A stretch of 64,000 nt of DNA from assembly GCA_000151295.1 (NCBI GenBank), contig GG745355.1, positions 380,191 to 444,190 on the forward strand, given 5' to 3'. This DNA is from Allomyces macrogynus ATCC 38327 (taxonomy: Eukaryota; Blastocladiomycota; Blastocladiomycetes; Blastocladiales; Blastocladiaceae). Under the pieces are notes generated by a model, which was not told the origin of the DNA, made no database searches, and saw only the letters and a program-made list of their open reading frames with translations. Position numbers and translations under genes: made by a program. This document shows positions 7,104 through 14,819 of the stretch, piece by piece (the first letter of the stretch is position 1; each line of letters opens with the position of its first letter).

Positions 7104-8812
7104 CCACCAGTGCCGGACGCGTTAAACGCACCTGCAGGAACTGAGCTGTTGATGATGGCTGTCTGCATGTTTGTGCCAGTGAGTTTCACAAATGAGGTGG
7201 CTGTGAACGCAATGGGCGCCGAAGAGTTGAACATAATCTGGCCGTCGCGGAGGGTTGGAAGCATGCTCGCCTGCACCTGTCCCCATGTTGCTGCATGGTT
7301 GTTTGCCGTGGCATCTGAGCACTGAACCGTCCCGTTTACCTGCAGCTTCGAGGTCCCACTGGGAGCCGCTCCAATCGACATGTTCCCACCAGTACACACT
7401 TGGATACTGTTGCTGCTGCTCGTGTTCAATTCACCGTAACCATATGCGCGGTTGAAGGCCAAATTCATGAGCTTGGAGCCTGTGAGTGTTGTGAAATCAA
7501 TGTAACACATGCCGTTACTTCCACCACCATCGTTGCAGCGCATTTCAAAGCCTGCATTCCCGCTGTTATAGAGGTAAAGTCCTTGGGTGGTTGCCCAGTT
7601 GGCCCCGATGCTGCCAGAGACAACAAGCGCACCTGTTGTTGCACTGGTCGTGGCAGTGGTATCAGTGATGCGTGTCTGGCCACCAACCCACAAGGCTTTC
7701 CCAACACCCACCCCACCTGATACGACCAGGGCACCAGTCGACGAACTGGTACTGTCAGTGGTGTTGGTGAAAGTGTTTTGGTTTGCTGTGCTGACCATTC
7801 CAGCGGTCCCAGTGGCAATCAGCGAGTTGACTTGGGACAGGGGCGTCAGGTGGGTGCCCACAGTGGCTGTAGCACCACTGACATTCCCAGTTGCAACCAC
7901 ATTGCCGCCCACATACAGATTCTTTGCAACACCCGCCCCACCAGCCACTGTCAGTGCACCACTGCCAGAAGACACGCTGTCAGTCGTCAGAGTCAGTGCC
8001 ACGGCAGACGATGGGGTGAGAAAGCCCGTGGTGCCTGCTGAAATCAAGCCCTGAACTTGTGTGAGGGTTGGCACATGGGAGCCGGCGACAGCCGTGGCAG
8101 CTGTAAGGTTCCCTGTGACAGTGGCATTACCACCAATGTTGACGCTCTTTGCCACGCCCAGACCCCCCTGAATGACAACACCGCCCGTTGACATTGTGGT
8201 GCTCTCTGTCGTGTTGCCAAATGTGAATTGCTGGCCCAATCCAAGTGTTGACTGCGATAGTGTTCCGCTCACAATGGACCCATTCACAGACGACACCTTG
8301 GTGCTCACGTCTGGCAGATTGGCCAGCGGGACGGTCCCAGTCAGTTTTGTTGAGTTGAGACCTGAGATTTGCGTGTTGGAAACCTGGCCAATGAGCTTGG
8401 TAGCACTCAGACCAGTGAGACTTGTGTCGCCAAAGGTCCCTGTGACCTGCGATGAGGGGATGCTTGGGAGGACACTCAGAGGCAGCACGCCTGAAGTAAT
8501 TTTGGCCGCGTCCAGTGACACGACCTTTGCATTTGTAACCGAGGCGTCAGTCAGCCGTGAGCCATTCACAGTGGACAGCTTGGCGTCTGAAATACCACCA
8601 TCTTTCACAGACAGCTGGTTGTTGGCATTCACGGAAAAGGTGGCCGTGTCGTAAGCCAGACTCACATTGCCACCAGTGACTGTCAGGGGAGGGGTTGCCA
8701 CTGTGGATGCTGTGCCTGCCACTACATTGGCGATTGCTGTGGCCAATTCGGCGTCTGTGGCATACGAGCTATCATCCGCAATGAGCCCAAATACGTTTAG
8801 TGGAGTGTTCAT
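7070..8812 (-). CDS. Virion fibre/spike protein
   Basis: 580 residues from ATG 8812, Ser/Thr/Gly/Val-rich and almost free of cysteine. After a short N-terminal segment (likely capsid anchor) come slender repeat regions with T-G-x-V and L-x-x-L-P patterns. Then come several copies of a unit of the form STGALVVSGGVGV...LxVGG (about 206-232, 283-309, 357-379 and 392 onward), a repeat common in phage tail fibres and fibres of large algal viruses. Between repeats, LTQVQGLI and LSQVNSLI look like short helices. In this family such proteins form trimeric host-recognition fibres. It is the only long minus-strand gene in the right half and starts back-to-back with a small plus-strand gene. The last residues before the stop at 7070 are out of frame relative to the head at 6798-7103. 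Confidence 0.75.
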   Translation of the reverse strand: MNTPLNVFGLIADDSSYATDAELATAIANVVAGTASTVATPPLTVTGGNVSLAYDTATFSVNANNQLSVKDGGISDAKLSTVNGSRLTDASVTNAKVVSLDAAKITSGVLPLSVLPSIPSSQVTGTFGDTSLTGLSATKLIGQVSNTQISGLNSTKLTGTVPLANLPDVSTKVSSVNGSIVSGTLSQSTLGLGQQFTFGNTTESTTMSTGGVVIQGGLGVAKSVNIGGNATVTGNLTAATAVAGSHVPTLTQVQGLISAGTTGFLTPSSAVALTLTTDSVSSGSGALTVAGGAGVAKNLYVGGNVVATGNVSGATATVGTHLTPLSQVNSLIATGTAGMVSTANQNTFTNTTDSTSSSTGALVVSGGVGVGKALWVGGQTRITDTTATTSATTGALVVSGSIGANWATTQGLYLYNSGNAGFEMRCNDGGGSNGMCYIDFTTLTGSKLMNLAFNRAYGYGELNTSSSNSIQVCTGGNMSIGAAPSGTSKLQVNGTVQCSDATANNHAATWGQVQASMLPTLRDGQIMFNSSAPIAFTATSFVKLTGTNMQTAIINSSVPAGAFNASGTGGCSLSQPVDGT

Positions 8813-8844
8813 GTGGATTATTATATTCTATGCACAAAATTAAA
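8813..8844. promoter_or_regulatory. Short divergent promoter, fibre gene / small plus-strand gene
   Basis: Only 32 bp separate the fibre ATG (8812) from the ATG at 8845 (17 bp if the in-frame ATG at 8830 is used). It holds the AT-rich stretch attattatattcta at about 8817-8830. Any start elements for both genes must overlap here or lie inside coding DNA. Confidence 0.4.
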
Positions 8845-9120
8845 ATGAACAGCTTTGAAGAACAGTTTGAGACACTGGACGAGGTCGGTGAGTACCTTGG
8901 TCTGCCCAAAGCCTTCTACGACCTCGATGATGGGGCCAAGGAAGCCTACATTGACCGGTACATGAAGGAGAAGCAAAAGAAGCTGCGCCGGTACCAGTTT
9001 GTCAAGGACACCACAGACCAGGACCGTGCCTCCGCAGTCTGTGACCGAATGCGTCTCAAACTGAAAAACCGTGAATTGGAGCGGGAGAAGGCCCAATTAA
9101 AACTACTTCTTGGATTATAA
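8845..9120 (+). CDS. Small charged helical protein
   Basis: 91 residues from ATG 8845 (an in-frame ATG at 8830 adds five). It is highly charged: an acidic N-terminal half (FETLDEVGEYLGL) and a K/R/E-rich C-terminal half (about 45-88) predicted to be one long helix or coiled coil ending in LLLGL. No family recognised. Position in the capsid half and size suggest a scaffold or core protein, but that is inference only. Confidence 0.6.
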   Translation: MNSFEEQFETLDEVGEYLGLPKAFYDLDDGAKEAYIDRYMKEKQKKLRRYQFVKDTTDQDRASAVCDRMRLKLKNRELEREKAQLKLLLGL

Positions 9121-9180
9121 AGTTGAAAACGTGCTAGTTTGTAGCATCTATAAAGTTGAAAACGTGCTAGTTTGTAGCAT
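9116..9180 (+). repeat. 32-bp direct repeat, two copies
   Basis: Two identical 32-bp copies (9116-9147 and 9149-9180) starting TATAAAGTTGAAAACG, with a 33-bp period. The first overlaps the stop codon of the preceding gene. They lie in front of the next small gene, so they may be a duplicated promoter or regulatory site. Confidence 0.8.
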
Positions 9181-9264
9181 TCCAAAATTGTAAAATGTGG
9201 AACTTGCACAGTGCAATTCAGACAATTTAATTTTGTTGCTGAAAGATAAACATTCATTTTCAAC

Positions 9265-9504
9265 ATGGCACGCCAAAGTGGCACCAGAGGGCCGTGCAAA
9301 GATTCTGAGCCTCGCAAGGAACTCATCAGAAAAATCTTTCAACAGAACTCAGATGTCATTGTCCCTTACAACAACCCTGACAGGAAACTTGGTGCCGGTT
9401 ACCACATTATTAAGACAGGTAGGCACAGGTATCATGACTCGCTGTCCAGGGTCATCAAAGAACTTGTCGAGTACTTCAACTCAATTGACCGCAAACCACT
9501 TTGA
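9265..9504 (+). CDS. Small basic protein
   Basis: 79 residues from ATG 9265, beginning MARQSGTRG. It is rich in K/R, with a central GAGYHIIKTG segment and an amphipathic helix (SLSRVIKELVEYF) near the end. The following gene begins 12 bp downstream, suggesting co-transcription. The family is not recognised; DNA condensation or capsid-core binding is possible from charge alone. Confidence 0.55.
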   Translation: MARQSGTRGPCKDSEPRKELIRKIFQQNSDVIVPYNNPDRKLGAGYHIIKTGRHRYHDSLSRVIKELVEYFNSIDRKPL

Positions 9505-9516
9505 AGCAAAGAGGAC

Positions 9517-10917
9517 ATGGAGTTGCTCGACTCTGTGATGCGGGGCATAAACAAAATCAAACAACGCAGGCAGAAAACTGTCGAGGATGGCGGGGAAATT
9601 TCGGATTCGGATGAAGATGAAATGGATGTGGACAACAGGGCAAACGATGTTGAGCGGTCAGACGTTGAAATGTCAAGCGATGAGGAAGCGGGACCGTCCG
9701 GCACAAACCCCAACAGAGACATACAGTATCCTCCGCCAGATAACATGCGGGTGACGCGTGGACGTGCACAGCCTGAGATTGTCATTGAAGTGCCCCATCC
9801 AGATATGCAAATGGTGCCTGCTAACCACTCTCTCCCTCCCGTCGTTGCTCCACATGGGCAGATGGTACCTGTAGACCCCTCTCTCCCTCCCATCCTTGCT
9901 CGCCAAATGGCAGAGGAACCGCCCACTGCTCTTGTGCCTGTGCCGGACGATTATGAGCAAGCAGTATCAACCGCACGAAACAACAATGGTGTCGCCGGCC
10001 CAGTGGGTGCACACTGGAACCCAACAGTGGGTGGCAATCACCAGGCCGTCATGCTCGCACAGCAGAACAACACCCTGAACCAGCAGAACATCCAGAACAA
10101 CCTTACGCAGAACAATCTCACGCAGAACACACTCAACCAGCAGAACATCCAGAATATCCAGAACATCATTCAGACATACCCAGGCATCGAACCAGCACTC
10201 GCCACACTGTTCCAGGGCATCCAAGCCACTTTCCTCAATGTCAGTGAGCGCAACGATGCACTCCTGCAAGCCCTGAATGGCCTGGAAATGGAACTCAAGG
10301 CAGAGGGTGGGAACACTGCCCAGCTTGCAAGCCAGTACGTCCAAGAGCAGCTTGACCACTTTACAAGTGAGCAAACAGCGCAAAACTTTGAAAACAATCG
10401 CGAGATTAAGGACAACAAGGTGCGAATCAACAAGATTGGGCTCATTACAGAAGCACTCGCAGATGGGCAATCTTCAATGCAGGCAACGCTCGAGCAAGTC
10501 CCTGAACAGCTCTCGAGCCTCCCTGGTCGTGTCATTGACGCTCTCAACCAGTCAGCCAATAACCCCCTCAACAAGTTGTCAGGCATCCTTGAACAGGCGC
10601 AGAACACGGTGGAGGTCATTGGCGCCAATGGTGGGAGCCGTGGTGGTGAAGGAGATGGTGGTCCAGGTCTCCAGGAGCAGAAGATGATGAACGACATGCT
10701 CAAGCAAATTGCCAGTGCACTAAATAAGACCCCTCGCATGCCATGGGACGACAAGCCACGCACTGTCGACAACTACTTTGCCACTGTTCCCCGTTTCCGC
10801 AAGAACCCACGTGCGCCTTTCACAGTGCCAGCAAAGGTTGGGGCGCGTGTCATCAAACCACAGGGACCAAAGGTCTACTATGTCCCACAAGGCTTTGGTG
10901 GTGTCCAGGACAAATAA
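9517..10917 (+). CDS. Uncharacterised structural-type protein with N/Q repeats
   Basis: 466 residues. The N-terminal 60 are basic, then strongly acidic with SDSDEDEMDVD. A proline-rich region (about 68-148) follows and holds two PSLPP/HSLPP units spaced 17 residues apart. Then there is an Asn/Gln-rich block (about 180-222) built of NQQNIQN and NLTQN units, a long helical region (about 225-370), a glycine-rich hinge and a basic C-terminal segment with VPRFRKNPRAPF and KVYYVPQGFGG. No named family is recognised. Its place immediately before the packaging ATPase, and the basic tail, suggest an internal virion or core protein. The repeats could make it oligomeric. Confidence 0.65.
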   Translation: MELLDSVMRGINKIKQRRQKTVEDGGEISDSDEDEMDVDNRANDVERSDVEMSSDEEAGPSGTNPNRDIQYPPPDNMRVTRGRAQPEIVIEVPHPDMQMVPANHSLPPVVAPHGQMVPVDPSLPPILARQMAEEPPTALVPVPDDYEQAVSTARNNNGVAGPVGAHWNPTVGGNHQAVMLAQQNNTLNQQNIQNNLTQNNLTQNTLNQQNIQNIQNIIQTYPGIEPALATLFQGIQATFLNVSERNDALLQALNGLEMELKAEGGNTAQLASQYVQEQLDHFTSEQTAQNFENNREIKDNKVRINKIGLITEALADGQSSMQATLEQVPEQLSSLPGRVIDALNQSANNPLNKLSGILEQAQNTVEVIGANGGSRGGEGDGGPGLQEQKMMNDMLKQIASALNKTPRMPWDDKPRTVDNYFATVPRFRKNPRAPFTVPAKVGARVIKPQGPKVYYVPQGFGGVQDK

Positions 10918-10938
10918 TTTTCAGCATAAAGTATAACG

Positions 10939-11727
10939 ATGTTCACTGTGAAAGCACTTGACAACCAGGCCCATCGAGGGGGTCCCTATCTGGTCCCGAA
11001 GATACCAGCCACTGTGACCCTGCTTGGGCCCAAAGCAGCAGGGAAATCAACAGTCGCACTGAACATGATTTTGTCACCGCAGTGTTGGCGGCACTGTTTC
11101 TCTAAAATTTACGTGTTTTCGCCCACCTCACACCTTGACCCAAAGTGGCAGCAGCTTACTGAGACGCCTGTCCTCAAACACGACCCGAAAGCCCCCTACA
11201 ACCCAGAGCTGCTCGTCGTGTCACGCGACTCCTTTATTCATGAAATTGATGAAATGGAGACCAAATTAAAGGAAATCGCCATGCTCCAGGACCCGGAGAA
11301 GCGCGACTTCACCAAGCACCCTGGAAAAATTGACAACATGCTCATTGTGCTGGACGATATTGCAGGCACAAAGTTTGCCCGCTCACGCTTCCTGGACAGC
11401 TTCATTGCACTGTCACGCCATCAACACATTTCCATGATTATCTCAGTGCAGCTTTTCAAAGCCATTACCCCCCTGGCTCGAAACAACATGTCATATTACG
11501 TGCTATTCGAGACTTACAACAGAAGTGAACTGAGAACCATCTATGAAGCAATTGGAGGTTCCTTTACATGGGAAGAGTTTATTGAAGTGTGCAACCAAAT
11601 TTTCGAGAAACCGCATGCCACATTCAACTTCAACATGCAGAACGCAGGCCTCAGGTATCGTTACATCAATTCATTCCACTCCTTTATCATGCGAAAACAG
11701 CATCTGGATGAGGATGAGTACTCGTGA
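10939..11727 (+). CDS. DNA-packaging ATPase (FtsK/HerA, A32-like)
   Basis: 262 residues from ATG 10939. Walker A is GPKAAGKST (30-38), Walker B MLIVLDD (134-140), and a polar Q occurs in SVQLF (169-173) at the sensor position. Length and motif spacing fit the genome-packaging ATPases of Polintons, PLVs, virophages and NCLDVs, which drive DNA into the preformed capsid. It stands directly before the major capsid gene, the usual neighbourhood. The stop at 11725-11727 overlaps the beginning of the T-rich capsid promoter motif. Confidence 0.92.
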   Translation: MFTVKALDNQAHRGGPYLVPKIPATVTLLGPKAAGKSTVALNMILSPQCWRHCFSKIYVFSPTSHLDPKWQQLTETPVLKHDPKAPYNPELLVVSRDSFIHEIDEMETKLKEIAMLQDPEKRDFTKHPGKIDNMLIVLDDIAGTKFARSRFLDSFIALSRHQHISMIISVQLFKAITPLARNNMSYYVLFETYNRSELRTIYEAIGGSFTWEEFIEVCNQIFEKPHATFNFNMQNAGLRYRYINSFHSFIMRKQHLDEDEYS

Positions 11728-11762
11728 TTTTTTTTCTTGTGTCTTTTCTAAACCCCCTCAAC
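11727..11762 (+). promoter_or_regulatory. Major capsid gene promoter (T-run motif)
   Basis: ATTTTTTTTCTTGT at 11727-11740, followed by TTTTCTAAACCCCC and then ATG 11763. The first part is the same as the motif before the recombinase gene (4360-4372) and close to those before 13107 and 13384. Confidence 0.6.
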
Positions 11763-13076
11763 ATGACTTCACCCGTGACTAACTTTGCCAATGTCCTCCC
11801 GACGTCACTCGGCAAGGAGATGATTTACACTCCTCCCAAGCAGGCACCAGTTGCTGACCGCACGACCATCAAATTCCCGTGCACACAGGGTTCTGCATTC
11901 TCTGCATCTGGCAATGGTCTTGGTTCGACCATCCGTTTCCAGATTCCGGCTGTGAACAAGATTGTGGACTTGTCGGCTGGTGTGCGTTTTTCGTTCAAGG
12001 CCTTGACGTACAAGGACGCAGCATGCACCCAGCCCATGACAGCTGGTGCCCCAGAGACGTACTTTACCGAAGGTATCCACTCGTGTGTTCAACGCCTTCG
12101 TGTGCTTAGTTCCTCTGACCAGTTGCTTGAAGACATTGACGGGTATGGCTTACTTTCACAGATGTTGAGTGACGCCACTGTCCCATCCGCGCTCAAGACC
12201 ACAGTGCTGTCAATTGGCCAGGGCTATGGCGACCCTGTGCACCACTCGGGCTCAAACCGCCAGTTCATGTTCCCACTGCACTCTGCTCTCCTGACCCAGG
12301 ACCGCTGGCTCAACCTCAAGCACACTTCGGGCCTCATCATTGAAATTACGCTCGCTGAGCCCAAGGCTTGCATGATTAACACCACGGGCACAGTTGGTGG
12401 CTATGTGGTCAGTGAGCCATACCTTATGGTCGACACAGTGACCCCCCACGCTGCCCAGCTTGCTCAACTCGATGCTGCATGGGCCTCAGCTGGTGGCGTC
12501 ATGTTCACTGGTACCACGTGGGCACGCAAGACTCCTGCCTTTGTCACCCCCACAGGCTCGATTGTCGTGTCGGACCGTCACAGCATGCAGAAATGCATCC
12601 TTGCAGCATTCTGCACGCCCCAGTACCATGGCAAGGCCAACGTGGACCCCCTGGCTCGCGGTCTGCCCATCACGAGTTACCAAATCAAGAACGCCGATGA
12701 GATGGTCCAGCTGCGTCCCATTGACTGCACAGGCTATGCCCCAGAGGCCCTGCATGAGCTTGAGGTCTTTGCAAAGGGCCACACCGTTGGTGAACTGACA
12801 CCTGCCAAGTGGATTGACCGTGGCTATGTCTCAGGCGGCGCGTTTGTGCCACCTCAGGGTCAGTTCATCCTTGCACGCACCTTTGAGACCTCCTCCCTCA
12901 TCTCAGGTTCAGACAAGGCCAAGAAGTCGGGTGTCGACCTTGAGATTCTCACGACTGGTGACCCCTTCCCAGTTGACAACACCCTTGGCACTGTTGCCTA
13001 TCGCTGCGATGTCTTTGTTGGCTACGTGACCTCGATTTCCTTCAATGCTGACGGCTCAGTGGATGTCTTCAATTAA
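11763..13076 (+). CDS. Major capsid protein, double jelly-roll
   Basis: 437 residues from ATG 11763, chosen as the first ATG after the promoter motif. The strand pattern and key segments match double-jelly-roll capsid proteins of PLVs: an N-terminal strand-rich domain, a mid-protein segment with FMFPLHSALLTQDRWLNL followed by IIEITLAE (the end of jelly roll 1), then a second domain with CDVFVGYV strands at the end. In this group the protein forms trimers that build the icosahedral shell. The frame is fully open, with no lesion. It is flanked by the ATPase and two minor capsid-type genes in the same direction. Confidence 0.88.
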   Translation: MTSPVTNFANVLPTSLGKEMIYTPPKQAPVADRTTIKFPCTQGSAFSASGNGLGSTIRFQIPAVNKIVDLSAGVRFSFKALTYKDAACTQPMTAGAPETYFTEGIHSCVQRLRVLSSSDQLLEDIDGYGLLSQMLSDATVPSALKTTVLSIGQGYGDPVHHSGSNRQFMFPLHSALLTQDRWLNLKHTSGLIIEITLAEPKACMINTTGTVGGYVVSEPYLMVDTVTPHAAQLAQLDAAWASAGGVMFTGTTWARKTPAFVTPTGSIVVSDRHSMQKCILAAFCTPQYHGKANVDPLARGLPITSYQIKNADEMVQLRPIDCTGYAPEALHELEVFAKGHTVGELTPAKWIDRGYVSGGAFVPPQGQFILARTFETSSLISGSDKAKKSGVDLEILTTGDPFPVDNTLGTVAYRCDVFVGYVTSISFNADGSVDVFN

Positions 13077-13106
13077 TTTTCTTGTTAGATAGTTAAACCC
13101 CCTCCC
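13076..13106 (+). promoter_or_regulatory. Promoter of small capsid-block gene
   Basis: ATTTTCTTGTTAGATAGTTA at 13076-13095, then a CCCCCTCCC leader and ATG 13107. It shares TTTTCTTGT with the capsid promoter and AGATAG with the next one. Confidence 0.5.
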
Positions 13107-13361
13107 ATGAACATCCGCTCAATTTGGACCTCATTCAAGCTTGCCCTTGCAGCTTATGGGCATCACCTCATGAACAACTTCAAGAACATTACTTATGGTA
13201 TTCGTGAGGTAGCCCGTTTTGCAGCTGTCATTCCTCCACTGGCTGGTCCTGCTGCATTCGTGACCAGTGCCACCAACATTGCGGATGACATTTATGACCT
13301 CTTTGACGCATGGTCAGGTACAAGCCCCTCGGACAGTGGTGGAACAGCAGGAGGCGTGTAA
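13107..13361 (+). CDS. Small amphipathic/hydrophobic capsid-block protein
   Basis: 84 residues between the major and minor capsid genes. It begins with a basic amphipathic helix (MNIRSIWTSFKLALAAYGHH), has a hydrophobic mid-part rich in A, V, P and I (AAVIPPLAGPAAFV) and a Gly/Ser-rich end. Small proteins of this kind next to the capsid genes of PLVs and virophages may be membrane-active or minor capsid components, comparable in position and character to adenovirus pVI. No sequence family is assigned. Confidence 0.6.
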   Translation: MNIRSIWTSFKLALAAYGHHLMNNFKNITYGIREVARFAAVIPPLAGPAAFVTSATNIADDIYDLFDAWSGTSPSDSGGTAGGV

Positions 13362-13383
13362 ATTTTTTCTCAGATAGCTTTAA
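13362..13383 (+). promoter_or_regulatory. Promoter of penton gene
   Basis: ATTTTTTCTCAGATAGCTTT at 13362-13381 abuts ATG 13384. It shares the T-run and AGATAG with the motif before 13107. Confidence 0.5.
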
Positions 13384-14169
13384 ATGTCAGTCCCTCGCAT
13401 CAAATATATCACCGTGTGCTCCAAGGACCTGGAGAATGGGGTCTCATGGCGCCTCCCATGTGCCATCCAGACCCGGGGCATTCGAGTGGTCAGTGCCATG
13501 ATTCCCAACACATGGTACAACATCACTGAGACCAACAATATACTCTATATTCGTGCCAACTATAACTATAACTATTATGAGGGTGGTGTTATGGTGCCTG
13601 CTGCATATTACACTCCACAATCACTCTGCGACAAGCTCACAGAACTGCTCAACAACAACAATGCCGAATTTAACTGGAGGGGGACGTGGTCCGTGACCTG
13701 GAACTCGTCCACCGGTCGTGTCACCATCGCCAACAGTGACATGCACTTCCGTATTTGGCGCAACAAGCCAAATAGCATCCATCGAAATCTCGGATTTGGC
13801 ACTGAGCCTTGGTCGGACGATAGCGTGAATATTACTGGTATTGCCGGCTATTCAATAACTGGTGATTACGCCATCGGCCTAGCCCGCATTGAGACGATTC
13901 ACCTCAAGTCCAACCTCGGAACCATGTTGGCAGACTACACCCACTCGTCCTTCCCCAATGTTGGCTCACTCGTGGCGTCTTTCCATGTGCAGGGTGGTTG
14001 GGGTCAATCATTCGTATACCAGAACTCGTCCAGTGAATTCTTCAACTTTGATTCGAAAGCCATCACTGAGGAAGTCACGGAAATTGAGCTTGAACTGTGT
14101 GATGACAAGCTGCGACCCATCAACTTTAATGGCCACAACTGGACCATCCAGCTCGCGTTCCTGACCTAA
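13384..14169 (+). CDS. Minor capsid (penton) protein, single jelly-roll
   Basis: 261 residues. The N-terminal half has strands around YITVCSKD and GIRVVSAMIPNTWYNI, then the segment AAYYTPQSLCDKLTELLN, the 'G/A-x-Y-T-P-x-x-L' pattern followed by a TGRVTI strand that is conserved in penton proteins of Polintons and virophages. The C-terminus ends with LELCDDKLRPINFNGHNW and a hydrophobic strand (IQLAFLT), again typical. In this family pentamers occupy the capsid vertices. The frame is intact. Confidence 0.85.
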   Translation: MSVPRIKYITVCSKDLENGVSWRLPCAIQTRGIRVVSAMIPNTWYNITETNNILYIRANYNYNYYEGGVMVPAAYYTPQSLCDKLTELLNNNNAEFNWRGTWSVTWNSSTGRVTIANSDMHFRIWRNKPNSIHRNLGFGTEPWSDDSVNITGIAGYSITGDYAIGLARIETIHLKSNLGTMLADYTHSSFPNVGSLVASFHVQGGWGQSFVYQNSSSEFFNFDSKAITEEVTEIELELCDDKLRPINFNGHNWTIQLAFLT

Positions 14170-14199
14170 TGAAAATTTATTTTTGATTGTATATAGTAA

Positions 14200-14316
14200 A
14201 TGCTCGGCTTTGAAGTTGCGATTCTGTGCGTGAACATCGCCATCCTCCTGTCGCAGTTTGCCATCATTGGCTACAATGCCTGCCACAACAAGGGCCGCAA
14301 ATTTAATCGCGACTAA
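14200..14316 (+). CDS. 38-residue single-pass membrane peptide
   Basis: ATG 14200 to TAA 14314-14316. Residues 5-25 (EVAILCVNIAILLSQFAIIG) form one hydrophobic helix followed by a basic tail (NKGRKFNRD), so it would insert with the tail on one face. It is preceded by an AT-rich promoter-like stretch (atttatttttgattgtatatag), as for the other capsid-block genes. A small membrane protein in the late block suggests a role at a virion or host membrane; function is unknown. Confidence 0.55.
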   Translation: MLGFEVAILCVNIAILLSQFAIIGYNACHNKGRKFNRD

Positions 14317-14374
14317 GTCTAAACGCAAACGCACATGTGCCTCGTTTTTTTATTCAGACTCAAAGACAAAGGCA

Positions 14375-14536
14375 ATGAAGGTTCTCGGGACGTCAACTCA
14401 AAACCTCCACGGGCAGGAGCCAAAGACAGTGGAGCAACCACCCAGAACAACCAGCCAGAGAACCCGGCCAGTCTTTCCTACAGCAGTCCGCATACAGCTC
14501 AAGCCCAGCGAAGTCTACCGCCTATCCTTTAACTAA
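14375..14536 (+). CDS. Short basic protein of 53 residues
   Basis: ATG 14375 to TAA 14534-14536, preceded by a T-run (gtttttttattcag) like other late genes. It is rich in Q, P, T and R with no hydrophobic segment and ends in VYRLSFN. An overlapping frame from 14335 is also open for 65 residues but has weaker composition. Weak support beyond promoter and position. Confidence 0.35.
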   Translation: MKVLGTSTQNLHGQEPKTVEQPPRTTSQRTRPVFPTAVRIQLKPSEVYRLSFN

Positions 14537-14582
14537 CCGTGTCTCGCACACTGCACGGAAACCATTCGTGCAATGTGTATTT

Positions 14583-14780
14583 TCATTCATATCGTGGAGG
14601 TGGTGGAGGGTCATTTTCCTGGCGTGTCCAGTTGGAGCGGGCTACTACGACAATGGTTCCACAGACGTTGCAGAGGTACTCGACGTATATCACAAAGTTG
14701 GGCACGCGCGTGCACCATTTGGGTGGCACTGAACAGACACAGCTGACTGGCGTCTGGTTCATGGAGTTCATGGTGTTCAT
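14583..14780 (-). CDS. Possible small protein with PPxY motif
   Basis: 65 residues from ATG 14780, with two cysteine pairs (CVC near 14-16, CNVC near 37-40), a hydrophobic stretch around FVIYVEYL...TIVVVA and an end in PPPPPRYE, which contains a PPxY motif. It faces leftward just inside the right TIR, mirroring the position of the left-end gene. The plus strand is also open here (14539-14787), so either frame, or neither, may be used. Confidence 0.3.
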   Translation of the reverse strand: MNTMNSMNQTPVSCVCSVPPKWCTRVPNFVIYVEYLCNVCGTIVVVARSNWTRQENDPPPPPRYE

Positions 14781-14819
14781 GGTTTAGCACATGGCAAGAA
14801 AACTTTGGTGGCTGTCCGA

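Noticed and set aside
9116..9180. CRISPR-like repeat
   Set aside because: Only two copies with a single base between them, in eukaryotic viral DNA.
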